Shown here piece by piece: positions 4,854-5,543 of a stretch of 5,543 nt of DNA. The notes under the pieces were generated by a model. That model had not been told where the DNA came from. It did not search any database and saw nothing but the letters and a program-made list of their open reading frames with translations. The DNA comes from Planctomycetaceae bacterium (GTDB lineage Bacteria > Planctomycetota > Planctomycetia > Pirellulales > Thermoguttaceae). The number at the start of each line of letters is the position of its first letter. Within the stretch, counting starts at the first letter, position 1. Both the position numbers and the translations under genes were made by a program. The DNA lies in contig JAIRLW010000067.1 of assembly GCA_031259095.1 (NCBI GenBank), positions 1 through 5,543 of the forward strand, in the 5' to 3' direction.

Positions 4854-4898
4854 CGCTTGCGTCCCTCTCCACTATCAACTTTCCACTATCAACTACTA
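4854..4898. repeat. Heptad array and CGCTTGCG motif at the flgC stop
   Basis: On the plus strand CGCTTGCGTCCCT (4854-4866) is followed by heptads CTCCACT, ATCAACT, TTCCACT, ATCAACT (4867-4894) that run into the flgC stop (4896-4898). It forms the stop-side arm of the flgC-fliE spacer, inverted relative to the array at 4784-4818, so the two can pair in the transcript. A T-rich run follows the CGCAAGCG motif on the coding strand. Confidence 0.8.
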
Positions 4899-5303
4899 AG
4901 TGATAATTCTTAATGTTTGGTTTGCCATTGATTTTGTAACTTCGATAGCGCCAAGGTTTGCTTCGTAGGAACGTCCGGCTTCGACGGCGTCGGTGAATTC
5001 GGTGACGAGATTGATTCTTGGTAAATTGATAAATCCTTGTTCATCGGCGTCGGGGTGAAACGGCACATATTTCCGAATCGGCGGCAATTCGTCGCGGCAA
5101 ACCTCACGAACAAACACGCCCGCCGAACCGTTTGGTCCAATCGTATTGTCTTCCTGAAACAAAACATAACGCGGATCGTATGGTTTTAGTTCTCCGTTTT
5201 CATTTCGGGTTGTGGTGATATTTGCCAAATTGCTGGCGATTGCGGTCATCCGAATCCGTTGTGAAATGAGACCGCTTGTACTAACATCCATAATTTTAAG
5301 CAT
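4896..5303 (-). CDS. flgC: Flagellar proximal rod protein FlgC
   Basis: FlgC forms part of the proximal rod of the flagellar basal body, exported to the periplasm by the flagellar type III system. The 135-residue product starts MLKIMDVSTSGLISQRIRM, then has the rod-family signature ASNLANITTTRNENG (about residues 23-37). The C-terminal half carries HPDADEQGF, a PRINLVTEF stretch, the SYEAN motif and a final TKSMANQTLRI helix, all typical of FlgC. Length matches the family (about 135-150). The frame is open up to 5351, which would add 16 residues, but I chose ATG 5303: it puts the conserved ISxxGLxxQRxRM motif at the N-terminus, has a GGAGG ribosome-binding site five bases upstream, and leaves the likely promoter outside the gene. 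It is the first gene of the visible operon; flgB, its usual partner just upstream, is not seen. The TAG stop lies at the edge of a heptad repeat array. Confidence 0.95.
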   Translation of the reverse strand: MLKIMDVSTSGLISQRIRMTAIASNLANITTTRNENGELKPYDPRYVLFQEDNTIGPNGSAGVFVREVCRDELPPIRKYVPFHPDADEQGFINLPRINLVTEFTDAVEAGRSYEANLGAIEVTKSMANQTLRIIT

Positions 5304-5308
5304 TGTTT

Positions 5309-5313
5309 CCTCC
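5309..5313 (-). promoter_or_regulatory. Ribosome-binding site of flgC (GGAGG)
   Basis: The coding strand reads GTGGAGGAAACA-ATG, a GGAGG core five bases before ATG 5303. It decides the flgC start against the longer frame beginning at 5351. It is the only clear Shine-Dalgarno of the five genes. Confidence 0.85.
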
Positions 5314-5332
5314 ACGAAAGGTTGTATGCGGA

Positions 5333-5361
5333 ATAGTAATGATTCTGACAAAACGAATCAA
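5333..5361 (-). promoter_or_regulatory. Possible sigma70-type promoter for flgC
   Basis: On the minus strand TTGATT (5361-5356) is followed after exactly 17 bases by TACTAT (5338-5333), four of six matches to each consensus hexamer. The predicted start near 5326 gives a leader of about 23 bases that includes the ribosome-binding site. Spacing and position are good but the hexamers are only fair. I found no convincing sigma28 or sigma54 motif in this leader. Confidence 0.4.
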
Positions 5362-5420
5362 GACCAAATGTAGGCGAGATGGCAGCAATTTCTAAAAACT
5401 TGTTTTTTGGCAATCTATCA

Positions 5421-5438
5421 GTGTAATATTTTTTACAC
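5421..5438. promoter_or_regulatory. Inverted repeat GTGTAA-N6-TTACAC, CRP/FNR-like operator candidate
   Basis: A perfect 6+6 dyad with a six-base spacer lies about 83-100 bases upstream of the proposed flgC -10 box. The inner TGTAA-N6-TTACA has the geometry of CRP/FNR-superfamily sites (TGTGA-N6-TCACA) with one base changed per half-site. It may regulate flgC, or an upstream gene outside the window. Alternatives are another dimeric repressor, or chance in AT-rich DNA. Confidence 0.35.
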
Positions 5439-5453
5439 GTATGAATATTGGAC

Positions 5454-5497
5454 AAACAACCTCATTTACACCTAATTTTTCTTACTAAACAACCTCA
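5454..5497. repeat. Two 11-bp direct repeats, AAACAACCTCA
   Basis: AAACAACCTCA occurs at 5454-5464 and again at 5487-5497, 33 bases apart (about three helical turns). A weaker relative (CCAACCTTATTACCTCATT) follows near 5521-5539. No coding frame is supported from 5352 to the window end, so this is spacer DNA. The repeats might be binding sites, but nothing ties them to a known regulator. Confidence 0.3.
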
Positions 5498-5543
5498 GTA
5501 GCAAAATGATTCCCCCACAACCAACCTTATTACCTCATTATTT

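Noticed and set aside
5304..5351. Longer flgC start adding 16 residues
   Set aside because: The extension is not FlgC-like, overlaps the likely promoter, and ATG 5303 has a perfectly placed GGAGG.
5400..5429. Divergent plus-strand promoter TTGTTT-N18-TAATAT
   Set aside because: Hexamers are plausible only because the region is AT-rich, and no plus-strand gene is visible before the window ends.

Overview
This window holds one flagellar basal-body gene cluster, entirely on the minus strand. In transcription order it runs flgC (proximal rod), fliE (rod/MS-ring adaptor), fliF (MS ring), an unrecognised 285-residue gene, and fliG (rotor/switch protein). The code is bacterial. The FliF tail ending in an ENPEAAAAVIRQWIG-type segment, the moderately AT-leaning composition and the repeat-rich spacers suggest a Planctomycetota-like bacterium, possibly a host- or gut-associated lineage. 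That placement is inference from family resemblance; the window carries no rRNA or other marker.

Layout from high to low coordinates: 5304-5543 is a leader with a sigma70-like promoter, a strong Shine-Dalgarno for flgC and a CRP-like dyad, and no flgB. Then flgC 5303-4896, spacer, fliE 4778-4431, a 331-bp repeat-filled spacer, fliF 4099-2354, a 276-bp spacer with two long hairpins, the 285-aa gene 2077-1220, a 95-bp spacer with TTAGGG-like repeats, and fliG 1124-159. The last 158 bases are AT-rich with an 18-bp perfect palindrome.

Two things stand out. (1) The unknown gene between fliF and fliG ends in a copy of the FliF C-terminal FliG-binding tail, similar at both protein and DNA level. 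It has no membrane segment, so it looks like a soluble cytoplasmic protein able to dock on FliG where FliF does. Its neighbour FliG is itself unusual: the second half of the FliF-binding N-domain is replaced by a low-complexity linker, part of ARM-C is missing, and all five charged residues that face the stator in E. coli are substituted. A 20-bp tandem duplication has also rewritten the FliG C-terminus. (2) All four spacers between the five genes are built the same way. Degenerate heptanucleotide repeats (AGTGGAT/AGTTGAT/AGTTAGT family) sit next to the start codon of the downstream gene. The same family in inverted orientation (ATCAACT/ATCCACT) sits next to, and in three genes clearly includes, the stop codon of the upstream gene. 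The two arms can pair in the mRNA, and different hairpin elements lie between them. Only flgC, the first gene, has a visible ribosome-binding site.

Read together, this is a basal-body operon for rod base, MS ring and rotor. It may use a modified FliF-FliG interface with an extra FliG-binding partner, and its intercistronic regions are reshaped by a heptad repeat family.
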